From positions 200,383,156 to 200,447,155 of the forward strand of contig CM066037.1 in assembly GCA_033557465.1 (NCBI GenBank): 64,000 nt of DNA. Reading direction: 5' to 3'. The stretch comes from Ichthyophis bannanicus. Its lineage: Eukaryota; Chordata; Amphibia; Gymnophiona; Ichthyophiidae. Positions 10,736-21,770 of the stretch are shown here, one piece after another (the stretch's first letter is position 1; the number at the start of each line of letters is the position of its first letter). Position numbers and translations under genes: made by a program. The notes under the pieces were generated by a model that searched no databases, was not told the origin of the DNA, and saw only the letters and a list, made by a program, of their open reading frames with translations.

Positions 10736-12366
10736 CATTCATCCAGTTCCACCGTTGGAAAGAGGACTAGGCCGTTACTCTGTCTATTTCGTGGTGCCAA
10801 AAAAAAAAAGACGGCTCCTTTCGTCTTATCTTGGATCTCAAAGGTGTCAATCGCAGTCTGCGAGTACCACACTTTCGAATGGAGACTCTGTGATCCGTTA
10901 TTCAAGCGGTACGCAAGGGGGAATTCTAGCTTCCCTCAATCTCGCAGAAGCATTCGTCACATTCCCATTTGAGAGGGGCATCAGCGACTCGTTCGATTCG
11001 CGGTACTCGGTCAACATTTCCAATTTCGTGCGATGCCCTTCGGTCTAGCTTCAGCGCCTCGAACCTTCTCCAAGGTAATGGTGGTAGTAGCTGTGGCCTT
11101 ACGCAGCCGCGGCATCAGAGTTCATTCTTATCTGGACGTCTGGCTCATTCGCGCAGACTCTCTCCCCGAAGCTTGCAGCACAGTCTCGGTGGTTGTTGCC
11201 TTTCTCGAAAGCCTCGGCTGGGTAATCAACCACGACAAGAGTTGTCTTCAGCCGTCCAAGGAGATCGAATTTTTTTGGGGGCTTGATTTGATACAGCCTT
11301 AGGTCGGGTCTTTTTGTCAATGCCTCGATTCCTCAAGTTAACTTCTCAAGTTCGCAGTCTCCTAGCACAGGTCTCGCCTCGAGCATGGTGTCCAGAGGAT
11401 TATCAAGTTCGGTTGCCTCTACTACCGGCGGTGAGACTTTGCCTCCGTTGGTGGTTCCAGCCCCGCAGTCTCGTCTCCTTCGAGGGGTTCCCTTGGAGAC
11501 TCCGCGCTGGGTGTTGGTAACGACAGACGCCAGTCTCTCCGGTTGGGGAGCGCATTGCGGCTCGCACTCAACGTAGGGGATTTGGTCTCCTCGGGAGGCC
11601 CGGTGGTCCATCAATCGCCTTAAGACGCGAGCGGTGTGCTTAGCCTTGCGAAAGTTTCAGCCTCTTCTGCGGCCTCAGGTGGTTCGAATTCTGTCCGACA
11701 ACGCTACGACAGTGGCATACCTCAACCGCCAAGGGGGCACTAAATGTCCAGGTGTATCGAAGGAAATGGGTCTTCTCCTTCCGTGGGCGGAGAGGCATCT
11801 GCAGGCGATCTTGGCGCAACACATCGCGGGGGTAGACAATGTAAAAGCCGATTTCCTCAGCCGACATGCTCTGGATCCGGGGGAGTGGGCTCTGGCGCCA
11901 GAATCCCTTCAGTCCATTGTTCGATGATGGGGTCTACCGGCAATGGATCTCATGGCTACGGCGCAGAATACCAAGGCACCAATCTACTTCAGCCGTTGGA
12001 GAGACAATGGGTTGCACGGGACAGATGCTCTGTCTTAAGTGTGGCCAACCCATCTCCTTCTGTATGTCTTCCTCCCTGGTCCATGATCGGCAAGATTCTC
12101 CAAAGAGTCAGGGAGCATCGCGGCCCGGTGATCCTGGTAGCACCGGATTGGCCTCGCAGACCGTGGTATGCGCATCTCGTCCGGCTGTCTCGGCCATCTC
12201 CTCTACGCCTGGGGGCGTTTCCATGGCTCCTGCTCCAAGGGCCGGTGGAAATGGGAAACCCGGCTCATTACTCGCTTACGGCCTGGCTCTTGAACGCCGC
12301 AGGTTAGTTCAGAAGGGATATTCGTCGAGTGTGGTGGTGACAATGCTTAAGGCACGGCGGTCTTAG
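10736..12366 (+). pseudogene. DIRS reverse transcriptase and RNase H (broken)
   Basis: Pieces in several frames: VYFVVPKK near 10785, MPFGLASAPRTFSKV at 11033, HSYLDVWLIRADS near 11125, LGWVINHDKS near 11215, then RNase H with TTDASLSGWGAH near 11520, LSDNATTVAYLNRQGG near 11690 and HIAGVDNVKADFLSRHALDPGEW near 11820. The tail ILVAPDWPRRPWYAHLVRL near 12130 is the conserved region that follows RNase H in DIRS elements. The catalytic box reads YLDV instead of YLDD. The RT N-terminus appears deleted between 10735 and 10745. An A run at 10800-10811 breaks the frame. Confidence 0.85.
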
Positions 12367-12539
12367 ACGTCGCTGGCTTACGCTCGTGTGTGGCGTCTCT
12401 TTGACACTTGGTGTTCGCTACGTCACATCTTGCCCTGGTGTTGCAACATCCCTATATTCTTTCCTTTCTGCAGGCCGGTCTAGATAAGGGTCTGGCGCTC
12501 AGGGCCTTGCGCGTGCAGGTTGCCACGCTAACTTGTTTT

Positions 12540-13320
12540 TGAGGGCCGATAGCGGGGCGTTCTCTCGCCTCGCATGTGGACGTTTCGTGTTTTCTTAAAG
12601 GGGTTCAGACATTACGGCCCCCGATACGTCCTTTAGTTCCTTCTTGGGATCTCACTCTCATTCTCCGTGCCCTTGTTGCTCCTCCCTTTGAGCCCCTGAA
12701 GGCATGTTCCCTTAAGGATTTAACGCTAAAGACAGTTTTCCTAGTGGCCATAACCTCGGCACATCGGATTTCCGAACTTCAGGCTCTCTTGTCGAGACCC
12801 CTATCTCTCGTTTTCTTCAGCGGGAGTTTCTCTTCGAACTGTTCCATCCTTTTTACCTAAGGTGCTTACCCCGTTTCATGTCAGCCAGCCTTTTTTCTTG
12901 CCTACCTTTGAAAGAGAGCAGTGTTCCGGTCACCTTCGTCAGTCGCGTGCTGTGGACCTGAAGAGAGTACTTTATCGGTATCTTAAGATCACGAACGCCT
13001 TCCGTAAGACCGATCATCTTTTTGTCCTGTTTGCGGACCCTCGACGGGGGTCCGCAGCCTCCAAATCCACCATTTCTAGATGGTTGCGAGGAGCTATTGA
13101 GGCAGCTTATATACTGCAAGGCAAGCAGGTTCCAGCAGGGCTCCGAGCTCACTCCACTCGGGCTCAGGCTTCGTCTTGGGCCGAGCGGTCTCAAGTAGCC
13201 CCTCTCGACATTCGCCAGTGGTGACTTGGTCATCGTTGTCCACGTTTGTCCGTCAGTATAGATTGGACGTTTACGCTTGGCAGGAGGGTCAGTTTGGAGC
13301 TGCAGTGCTGTCGTTGGCAT
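12540..13320 (+). pseudogene. DIRS tyrosine recombinase (frameshifted)
   Basis: Motifs in order: VQTLRPPIRPLVPSWDL near 12604, VFLVAITSAHRISELQALL near 12735 (box I Arg present), a frame change near 12800-12860, TISRWLRGAIEAAY near 13070, GLRAHSTRAQASSWAERS near 13140 (HxxR box intact), a stop at 13222 with a frame change, and RQYRLDVYAWQEGQFG near 13250 with the nucleophile Tyr. It would integrate the circular DNA intermediate. All catalytic residues are still encoded, but not in one frame. Confidence 0.85.
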
Positions 13321-13361
13321 TGGCCCCCCCTTGAAAGCAGGTAGCTTGGGTACTGCCCGTT

Positions 13362-13455
13362 TGTCTGGACTGGTCTAGCAGTATGAACTGGAAAGAGAAA
13401 TTTCACTTACCGTTAATTTCCTTTCCTGGAATATTGCTAGACCAGTCCAGGACCC
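13362..13455 (+). repeat. DIRS internal complementary region
   Basis: The first half (13362-13385) is the reverse complement of the left end of the element (8155-8178). The second half (about 13397-13455) is the reverse complement of the right end (13793-13850). It therefore spells the two element ends joined, as expected for the template of the rolling-circle-like step in the DIRS replication model. Confidence 0.85.
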
Positions 13456-13684
13456 ACCCTGCTGTCAGTTACGGTGCTGCTAGTGCGGTGAACCCGCTGG
13501 CCTCTGTTCCTTCCTTGTCAGTATGCCTCACCATGGGGGCCCGATGGCTGCGTTATCAGTCTTAGCAGCCTTCAGTTCTGGGGATACTTTCAGCTTCCTT
13601 GTACATAGTTGAATTAAACGTCCACTATGTGTGGTCTTATGGTTTAGTTGCGTTACATGTTTGGGTTCGCTTTACAGACAATAT

Positions 13685-13850
13685 TGAGGGAGACCCCTAG
13701 GGGTAGGACCATATCACCAGAGTCCAGCCTATCAGAGCTCTGGTAGAATTCTCTGTCTCCAAGATCTGCTGGCAGGGGGACACAACCCATTTATCTGGAC
13801 TGGTCTAGCAGTATTCCAGGAAAGGAAATTAACGGTAAGTGAAATTTCTC
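13685..13850 (-). repeat. DIRS right inverted terminal repeat with extension
   Basis: 13685-13813 mirrors the left terminal repeat. The last 37 bases (to GTGAAATTTCTC) have no partner at the left end but pair with the internal complementary region, matching the longer right repeat of the DIRS-1 model. Confidence 0.85.
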
Positions 13851-14150
13851 CTTCATAGTGAGAGGGGATAGATTTGCGTGAGGCTGGAAAAAAGTGAAGT
13901 TTTGGGGTCCAGTCTGCAGATTTGCAAAGAGGATACTGAGAGAGAGCTGCACCTGAATGAATGAGAGGCGCATTGTGGGAAAATACAGAAAGGAGAGGAC
14001 TAAGAGTGCTGCTGGTTGGAGGAGGGGGAGGGGGAGAGGACTGTGCATAGCAAGTGCATTTCTACCCTGGCAGTTTAGCCATGGAGGAATTTTAGAATCT
14101 GACACCTGCAGGTTAGTCTCATGGATACTCATTGCAGACACTACTACTAC
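13851..14150. other. No recognisable feature
   Basis: Purine-rich on the plus strand (GGAGGAGGGGGAGGGGGAG near 14018). No coding motif. Confidence 0.5.
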
Positions 14151-14317
14151 TTATATGTATCATTTGTATAGCACTACAAAGCATACACAGCATTGTATGT
14201 GCACATGTAAGACACATTTCCTGCTCAAAAGAGCTCACAATCTATTCAAGACAGACCAATACAACAAACAGAGGACAAGGGTAGAACTAAGGGAAAATGG
14301 TTATAGCGGTTGGTTAA

Positions 14318-15650
14318 GAACATAAGAAATGCCATACGGGGTCGGACCAAGGTCCATCAAGCCCAGTATCCTTTTTCCAACAGTGGCCAATAAAGGTCAC
14401 AAGTACCTTGGCAGGGTCCCAAAAAGGCACACAGGTTCCACAATGCTCGTCCCGGGGTAAGCAGTGAATTTCCCAAGTCCTCTTTAATAATGATCTATAG
14501 ACCTTTCTTCCAGGAACTTGTCCGAACCTTTTTTAAACCCAACTACACTAACAGCTTTTACTACATCCTTCTGTAATGAATTCCACAGTTTGATTATGCA
14601 TTGAGTGAATAAATATTTTCTCTTATTAGTCTTAAATGGGTTACAATGTAGCTTCATTGTGTATCCTCAAGTCTTTCTACTTTTTGATGGCATCAACCAC
14701 TGATCTACGTTTAACCACTCCACTTCATTCATTAATTTATAGACCTCTGTCATATCCCTCCCCATCAGCCATCCCTTTTTCAGGTTGAAGAGTCCTAAAC
14801 TTTAAGCCTCTCCTCATAGGGGTTTCCTTCCATCCCCTTTACCATTTTTGTCACTCTTCACTGTACCTTTTCTAATTCTGCTGTATTCTTTTTAAGATAT
14901 GGCGACCAGAATTGCACACAATATTTAAAGTGCGGTCGCATCATGGAACGATACAGAGGAATTATAATATTCTTGATTTTATTCCCCACTGCTTTGCTTA
15001 TGATTCCTAGTATTCTATTTGCTTTCTTGGCCGCCACTGCACACTGGGCAGAGGGTTTCAACTTATTATCCACGATGACGTCTAAATCTTTATCTTAGGT
15101 GGTGGTTTCTAAGGTGGTAACTTGCATCGGATAACCTTAGTTTGGGTTGTTCTTTCCTAGCTGCATAACTTTGCACTTGTCCACATTAAATTTCATCTGC
15201 CATTTAGACATCCAGTCTTCCAGTTTATCAAGACCCTCTTGCAATTTTTCACAATCCTCTTGCGTTTTAACAATTTTGAATAATTTTGTGTCATCTGCAA
15301 CTTTGTTTACTTCACTTGTTATGCCTATTTCCATGCATTTATGACTATGTTAAAAAGCAGAGGGCCTAGCACAGATTCCTGGGGTACTCCACTATTCACC
15401 CTTCTCCATAGAGAAAATTGGCCATTTAGCCCTACCCTTTGCTTTCTATCTTTTAACCAGTTCCTGATCCACAATACTACACTGCCCCCAATCCCATGAC
15501 TTTTTAAGAGTCTCTAATGAGGGACCTTGTCAAAGGCTTTCTGAAAATCCAAATACACTATATATCAATCGGCTCACCTTTGTCTACCTGTTTATTAACA
15601 CCTTCAGAAAAATATAACAGATCCATATTGGCTTTCTCCCATTAAACCAG
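14318..15650 (-). mobile_element. CR1-type LINE, 3' half, minus strand
   Basis: The 3' end faces left: AACATAAGAAATGCCATACGG is the complement of the same CR1 ending seen at 7.7 kb and 51.6 kb. Reverse transcriptase sequence extends to about 15650. 5'-truncated. Confidence 0.85.
14858..15600 (-). pseudogene. CR1 ORF2 reverse transcriptase C-terminal half (broken)
   Basis: Segments 15334-15137 (VADDTKLFKIVKTQEDCEKL then WQMKFNVDKCKVMQLG) and 15073-14858 (AAKKANRILGIISKA then [21 protein letters not shown]) are CR1 RT. The YADD-box residue before ADD is Val. Upstream, the antisense of a FxKAFDKVPH-like segment is visible near 15530 with a stop and shifts. Inactive. Confidence 0.82.
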
Positions 15651-16050
15651 GTTTATAGCCTGGATTTGAATATAACCAAAGATGGAGCCTGTTGTACTGA
15701 CTCAGGTAGTCTGTTCCAGATATATAGGCTGCAGCAAGATAGAATGAATGAATTCCGGGGTTCTCAGTAGAAGAAAAGGGCACAAATTATTGGGATTTGT
15801 CTGATGAGAGCAAAGGTAATGAGGAACCATAGAATGAATGCACTTGTAGATCAGTACAAGAAGTTTGAACTGGATTCGGAAATGGATAGGGAGCTAGTGA
15901 AGTGACTTGAGAAGAGGGATTACGTGACAGTAACAACACTGGCAGAAGACTAGCGGTGTGGCTAAATTTTGAATGGATTGAAGGAAAAAGGGATGATTCA
16001 GGGGGAGACCAGCGAGGAACAGGTTGCAATAGTCTAAACGGGAAGTGACC

Positions 16051-16829
16051 AGAGAGTGGATAAGGATCTTGTCAATGTGTTCAAGAAGGAATGGCCAATT
16101 TTGCCAATCTTAAAAAGAAAGGAACGGCAAGATTTAGCTATCTGCTGGATGTTTGCAGCAGGCATTGATGGAAATAAAGTTGGTTACAGGAGTTGCATTG
16201 GAGTGGACCTATGGATTCCTGCCACTTGGGGATATAATGGTGCTGGATAAAGCAAAAGCCCAGAATATGAAGAGTTTGTCACGCTGCCCTGCTGTTGATC
16301 AAGAAAGCCATACTGAAGTGCTGAATTCAGGAATAAATACTTCCCCCAGGGCAATGGAGTATGCTTGCCTCTGGAATGACTCCCAACACACGTGCTGCTG
16401 TGAGCTCCTTCTTTAGACCTCCAAGATGTTTTCCTCTTCTTTCTTCCACGCTGCTGCTGCTGCTTCCTCTCTCTGTCCTTGAGCTCTGAGTTCCTCCACT
16501 CCGTCTGATTCTGTGTAGAATATGTTTTACTTTTAACTTGTTTAGAGGGATACTCCACCCTAGCACAGCTCAGCTGTGCTGAATCAAGCCCTGCCCTTGG
16601 AGATGAGTGATTGGGGATTACCTCATAGCTCTCCTGATTGAACACACGTTTCCCCACTTCAGCTCTTCTAGAGGCTGTTCGAAATCTGGTGCATTCTGGG
16701 ACTGGTAGTCTTTTATGAAAACATTCTGTTTTAGTATTTCTACCAGCTAAGACAGGTTGCTTGTTCAGTGCCAATTCACCTCTATTATAGCTCCTTCCTG
16801 AACTATGATAAGCTTCCTTATCACAAACC
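16051..16829. other. No recognisable feature
   Basis: 16.05-16.2 kb may be more of the antisense L2-like element. 16.2-16.8 kb shows no family motif; the 196-codon minus-strand frame is lysine/arginine- and glutamine-rich without a domain and probably fortuitous. Confidence 0.45.
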
Positions 16830-17036
16830 TTGGGCTGGAAGGACTGGGGTTTCTAGTCCCACAGGTGCTCCTTGTGGTCTTGGGCAATCCACTTAACCCT
16901 CCATAGCCCATGTTCCCTGTAAAATAGTTATCTCCAAGTTATAATGCCCTGTTCAATGTAATTTCAGTTTGTTCAATGTAAACCGGACTGATGCAGAATA
17001 GCGCGGTATATAAGAGAATGTAAATAAATAAATATT
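16830..17036 (+). mobile_element. SINE with MIR/L2-like body
   Basis: Degenerate tRNA-like B box region (GGGGTTTCTAGTCCC) followed by a CTCCTTGTGGTCTTGGGCAA and CCACTTAACCCTCCAT core, similar to the core of MIR-type SINEs, then a GTAAACCGGACTGATGC and GCGGTATATAAG tail ending in AAATAAATAAAT. The tail matches the ends of the L2-like LINEs in this window. Confidence 0.7.
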
Positions 17037-17054
17037 TGCATACAATGGGAGGCA

Positions 17055-17145
17055 ATGGATGCAAATATACCTCATGAATATTCATTAGGGACATCCTGAA
17101 AACCAGGCTGGTTTGTGCTGCACCAGGACTAGAGTTAGCCACTCC
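17055..17145. mobile_element. hAT-type palindromic MITE, right half
   Basis: ATGAATATTCATTAGGGACATC and ACCAGGACTAGAGTTAGCCAC match the right half of the MITEs at 19.4, 52.7 and 54.0 kb. The left half is absent. Confidence 0.6.
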
Positions 17146-17149
17146 TACT

Positions 17150-17440
17150 TATGGGTACATGTCCCTGGAGAAACCTCCTCGGTGAGAGAGGGTTTTACAT
17201 CACCTGGAGGACGGGTCCTAGCTACAGCATCACTTCCTGCCATACAAATGTGATGCTCTGCTTTCGTGTGACCTCTCTCCTACACAGCAACAGAGAGACT
17301 GCCAGACTGGAATTGGGACTTCAGTACTATGTCCCTGTAGGTCTTGTCTATTTATCTCTGTCTTCTCTTCCTTAGGTCTTCCAAGTCTGCTACTGTAGCG
17401 TCCAGAGACTGGACTCGTTCCTTGAGAGCAAAGAGCTCCT
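17150..17440 (-). pseudogene. CR1 ORF1 fragment
   Basis: About 290 bases closely similar to 950-1230, for example GGGTTTTACATCACCTGGAGG and CCAAGTCTGCTACT in both. This is the N-terminal half of CR1 ORF1, upstream of the esterase boxes, with stops. The same CR1 family as at the left edge of the window. Confidence 0.78.
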
Positions 17441-17810
17441 TGTACCTAGTGCACATGTAAGACCCCTCACCAAATGGGAGAAAAATCATATATATGACAC
17501 TCAGTGCAGAAGACAGCCCCATCTCACTGTTGGACTGCTGTCTGCATCTTAGTTTTAAGGTTTTGTTTAGCTGTTTAAGTTGTTTACTTAAAGTTACTAG
17601 GGATACTTATAGTAATACAACTGTACCTAATAAGTTTAAGGGACTTTGTTCACCTCAAGATTAATTATTGTCAAGGCCTTAATTAATCTATTCCTGATGA
17701 GGATAACCAGTTGAACCTGAAAGTGAATTTGACTACCTCTTTCCCTTTAATAGGTTTAAGAGCCTTTAAAGCTAATATTATGCCTAGGGAGGGTGGGTGG
17801 GGAAAAACAC
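17441..17810. other. No recognisable feature
   Basis: Low-information AT-rich sequence between a CR1 fragment and the Harbinger-like element. Confidence 0.5.
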
Positions 17811-18334
17811 TTAGGGGTATGTTTACTAAACCGTCTTAATGTGCGCCCGGCGACGTTATTGGGTGATAAGGTACGTTATCGCCCGATGAAGGTGCGTTAC
17901 CAGACAATAAGGTACCTTAGCATGCGATAACGCGCGCAGCGGCGCAAATGAGCGCTGAGGGTGGAGAAAGGCTCCCAGAGGGCGGAGGAAGGCTCCCCAG
18001 GGCGGAGAGAGAGGGTCAATGGGCGGAGAGTGGGAGGGGAGAGGCTCCCTGCACACTAACGCCATGGAATCCGTGGCTGAAAACTAACGCCAGTGAAACC
18101 CTGGCGTTAGAGCAGATTTAAAGGGAAAAGAAACCATTTCCGTCAGCAATGTACAGCAAAACCAGGGAAACCTACCAAAAGTGATAAGTGTGATACATGT
18201 GCACGGAACAAAAGGGCAAATAAACAGTGAAAATGACCAGAAGAAAATATAAAAAAAACATAACCAAGCTGGGCAATAGTGATATTGATGGGAAACATCA
18301 AAAAACACTCCCGATAAAGCTCCAAAAAAAAGAT

Positions 18335-18475
18335 ATTTATTTATTTTATTTATTTATTTAGTATACATTTGTATACCGCTACTTCCAGCGATCAGCAGCG
18401 GTTTGATTACAGATTGGAAATTGTCAAATCATGACAGGAAATTTTTGAGGTATAAACACATTGATTAGACAGGAA
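18335..18475 (-). mobile_element. L2-like LINE 3' tail, minus strand
   Basis: TTTATTTATTTATTTAGTATAC and TATACCGCTACTTCC are the antisense of the GCGGTATATAA and AAATAAATAAA tail shared by L2-like elements here. A short 5'-truncated copy inside the Harbinger-like element. Confidence 0.6.
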
Positions 18476-19129
18476 AGCACAGATATTAATTTTGGAAGGG
18501 TCTATGCTCCGTCCCCATACAAGGTGAATGACCCCACAGTGAAATTGCGCTGATCAGGGTTTTCCCTCTCCATTGGACACGTTTCCTATGGCATGCACAT
18601 GTTCCGCAACAGCAGGGCGGGCATGTCAGAACGGGCAAATGGACAGATGCTGGAAAAGGGGACACAGAGGGCTGCAGGTGGCACATGCTGTGGTGCAGCT
18701 GTGCCACAGTGCGGACTAGGGTGATGCCTAGGTGGCCCATAGGAATGCTGACACAGTAGAGCAGCCAGACAGCAACTGATAAGGGCCCAACATGGGCATG
18801 AGTGTGCTTCCCACAGCGTCACAGGGGATAGTACCCAGCAGGTACCCCCAAGGGCACAGAACATTGGCAGGTGGTGCTGGGGGGAAGCATGGACAGCTAT
18901 GCAGGCACCCCTACCCCAGAACCCGCAGCTGCCTACCCGCACTCTGGATGGCCTGAGACTGCGCACCACCAGCAGAAGGGCATGTCAGCATGGTGGCAGA
19001 GGGATACTGGTGGTGGAGGGGGCAGTGGCAGCTGCCCACAGCAGACCATGGCCTAGCCCTGTGTAGGTGGGTACCATGCACTGCAACAGACAGGCCCTGT
19101 CTGACAAACAGTCATGGTATCTCTAGGGA

Positions 19130-19235
19130 CTACATTGTCTCTGTGGCAACACAGTGGAGCAGTGCACACAGCCAGTGTGTTCAGGAGCAGAAGGTCACAG
19201 GTTCAAGTCCCAGATGTGGTTCCTGCCAACCTAGT
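19130..19235 (+). repeat. tRNA-like segment
   Basis: Perfect B box GGTTCAAGTCC at about 19201 and a degenerate A box (GTGGCAACACAGTGG) about 60 bases upstream. No cloverleaf is convincing. Probably SINE-derived; not called a tRNA gene. Confidence 0.4.
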
Positions 19236-19369
19236 CCCCATATTTTACCCACTACTAAAACATGCTAATACAGACAGAACCTTTATTGCAAATGATGTAA
19301 ACATGCCCAAAACACCTACATTTTACCCTACAGAGCACAGAAACCATAAACATGTGCATTACCTAGAGC

Positions 19370-19567
19370 AGAGTCTCCCAAATGCAGTCCTGGAGGGCCA
19401 AACACCATTCAGGTTCCATGCTGCTTCTAATAAATATGGCTGTGCTGCATTTCTATGCGCTGCCCCCATGGTATGCAGATGTATCTAATGCATATTCATT
19501 AGGGACAGCATGAAAACCCGAACAGTGTTTGGCCCACCAGGACTGGAGTTGGGCACCTCTGCCCTAA
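19370..19567. mobile_element. hAT-type palindromic MITE
   Basis: CAGTCCTGGAGGGCCAAACA at the left and the near-complement TGTTTGGCCCACCAGGACTG at the right. The central region has GCATATTCATTAGGGACAGC as in the other MITEs. Flanks ACCTAGAG and CCCTAAAG agree at 6 of 8 bases, consistent with an aged 8-bp duplication. Confidence 0.65.
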
Positions 19568-21264
19568 AGCAGCGGCCAACAGGGGTAGACACACCCGCAC
19601 CCACAGGCTCCATTATCCAATGCCTCCTGGAGAGGCAGGATGTTGGGCCCTGCGTGCATCTCCCAATACTAGCACTTACATACCTTAGCAATGCCACACT
19701 AAACCTGGGAATACAGTACACAGCTATCAAAAGGTTGCTATGATTACTGGCAGATAGCAATTCCTAAGTTAAGCACAATTTGCTCATTGAGCTGCATCAG
19801 TGCAACCTTTCTGATGTCTGTGGAGTGTGCTTCAGGTCTGGTGTCTGATAGTGTTTACCACCCTGGGGAGTGACCCCAACAGTATTGCATACCATAGCCA
19901 TGCCTGCACTGTGCCCAGAACTGGTGCGGTGGCCAGGGTTCCCAAACACTTCTATAGTTGCACAATGCTGGCATAGGTGTGGGGAGTGTGTGTCTGTCTA
20001 TCCAGTGTGCGGTGGCTGCTAACACCTTCCTCAGCCCACACTGCTAGCACTGTTGCCAGTATTGGCCTGCCAATGTGCATAATGAGGAGCAAGGTACCGT
20101 GGCTATAGCCTGGACAGGGTGGCCTGGCCTGGATGCATCAGCACAGGGCATAGGGCAATGGCTCGGACATTGTAGTGACCAGACACAACCTGCACCGACA
20201 GGGTGGCCACAGCATGTCCTGCAGGGAGGTCACTGTCACCCTGACTGAGCAGTGACCACAGCATGGCTAGGCTCCCCCATAGTGCTATATTGTATTTCTC
20301 TTCAGTGAAATATATAGGTTCTCTTCTCTGGGGCCTAATCACTGACTTATCTGCTTGGTGGGTGTGCTCACATCCCAGCTTTTGGATGCACATATCTCCT
20401 CCAGGATCATGCACTGTGGACTAGCTAGCAGACTGCAGTTATATGTGTGTATGGCTGGAACACCTTGCAGGGTGCAGCGGATGGTGATTCACCATGCTTG
20501 CTGCTGGAGAATGTCAGATGGTGGTGCGGGGCAACTGAGCATTTCCAGGCCTACTGTCTTCCTGCCATTGCCTTAGGGATGTGTACAGCTCTGCATTGGC
20601 TGCCCTGTAGGGTGTCTGTTCCCTAACACGACTGGGGTTGATGGCCCCCCCTCTACTGCCACCATTGCAGGGAGGTAGAATGTGGATCTGTTGGTGGGGG
20701 AATCCTGTCTCACACCCTGAGCCACAGAGGGTGGGTTGGGTGGTGGTACATAATCCGCCTATGGGTCCAAACACCCCCTGTCACTTACATCATGTTACCA
20801 TGGCACCAAGACAGAATATGCACTATTCTGGGTTCATCATAGCCCATAAGGGCCAGACCTGATTGACAACTTCAAATAGACACTAATGTATCCTAGGTGT
20901 GTTTGCAGGAACTACCTATCACACACACTGGCACTGATGGGTACCTGTGACATGGCCTATTTCAGCCATTGAAGGTGCTGCGGACCTGATGCTGGCCACC
21001 CCACCTCACCCTCAGGGTGAGCACAATACCCACAAAATGTGACAGTCTGTAGCTACTCTGTGCCACTAACACTCACCGTCGGCACCCCCTACCAGGCTGA
21101 GGTGCTGTGGGGTGCATACCCCATCTTGTGATCATCTGTAGACTGCTGATATGCATGTGCTGTGCATCATGGGTACGGGTGGGTTGCCCCTATCCTGGTA
21201 GCCACAGCAGACTGTGTGTGTGGTGACGGGCAGTCCTTCTGTAGCCAGCCAGGGGTTTGCTAGC

Positions 21265-21345
21265 AGCTGTAGAGCTGTAGCCTACTGGTTACTTCACTGC
21301 CTGTGGAGCCAGAGGTCATGGGTTCTAGCCCACAGTGTGGGGTTA
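21265..21345 (+). repeat. tRNA-like segment
   Basis: TGTAGCCTACTGGTT resembles an A box and GGGTTCTAGCC a B box, about 50 bases apart. Partial SINE head inside the Harbinger-like element. Confidence 0.4.
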
Positions 21346-21385
21346 TTTGATAGGGCTGTCCGAGGCATTGTCTATTTTTAATGTA

Positions 21386-21622
21386 CATTAGTGCTGCCAG
21401 CAAAAACACCCTCAGAGTACTGTAACCTTAAGGTGCCTCATAAGGCGCCCTATAAAGCGCCTTATAAGATGCCTTATAAGGTGTCCTATAGGGGACATTG
21501 TAGGGTGCCTTGGCGGACAGTGCACTTTATAATGTGCCCTCTGGAGTGCCTTATAGGGTGCCTTATGCGGCACCTTAGGTTACGCCACTGTGAGGGTGTG
21601 TTTGCTGCCAGCACTAATTAAA
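21386..21622. repeat. Foldback element with palindromic CCTTATAAGG-like repeats
   Basis: Outer arms TTAGTGCTGCCAGCAAA (21388-) and TTTGCTGCCAGCACTAA (to 21618) are inverted over about 50 bases. The 150 bases between are a chain of 10-14-base near-palindromes (CCTTATAAGATGCC, CCTTATAAGGTG, CCCTATAAAGCGCC and variants). Non-coding. Confidence 0.7.
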
Positions 21623-21654
21623 ATAAAACTACAATGCCTCAAAAAGCACTACTT

Positions 21655-21770
21655 AAACATAAAGGGAGATGCCTCAACCAGCTTTGTTCATTAGGCACAC
21701 TGGGAGATCAAACTCATGTCCACAGTACCATCAGTCAGTGTATTAACCATTGTGCTACACCTCTGTTTCT
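21655..21770 (-). repeat. tRNA-like segment, minus strand
   Basis: On the minus strand GTAGCACAATGGTT resembles an A box and GAGTTTGATCT a B box. Probably a SINE head close to the right end of the Harbinger-like element. Confidence 0.4.

Larger units (their letters stand above)
8150..13850 (+). mobile_element. Complete but decayed DIRS-like retrotransposon
   Basis: A 5.7-kb element with inverted terminal repeats (8151-8287 and 13685-13813), gag, RT-RNase H, tyrosine recombinase and an internal complementary region, in the order known for DIRS elements. DIRS elements integrate by tyrosine recombinase, so no target duplication is expected and none is seen. All three coding regions carry frameshifts or stops. 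The leader 8290-9510 has no convincing coding frame. Confidence 0.9.
14150..16050 (-). mobile_element. L2-like LINE 3' region, minus strand, split by a CR1
   Basis: 14150-14317 (TGCTCAAAAGAGCTCACAATCT) resembles an antisense L2-type 3' end. 15650-16050 is the antisense of an L2-like C-terminal region (CTGTTCCAGATATATAGGCTGC and GCAATAGTCTAAACGGGAAG, the antisense of the segment around the YCN motif). The two flank a CR1 of the same orientation. Continuity across the insertion is inferred. Confidence 0.5.

Noticed and set aside
16184..16774. 196-codon minus-strand frame rich in Arg, Lys and Gln
   Set aside because: No recognisable domain or neighbour on the same strand; composition explained by CTG/CTT-rich antisense sequence.
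18586..20774. Transposase gene of the Harbinger-like element
   Set aside because: Frames of 73-127 codons show no DDE motifs, no Myb/SANT helix and no shared phase.
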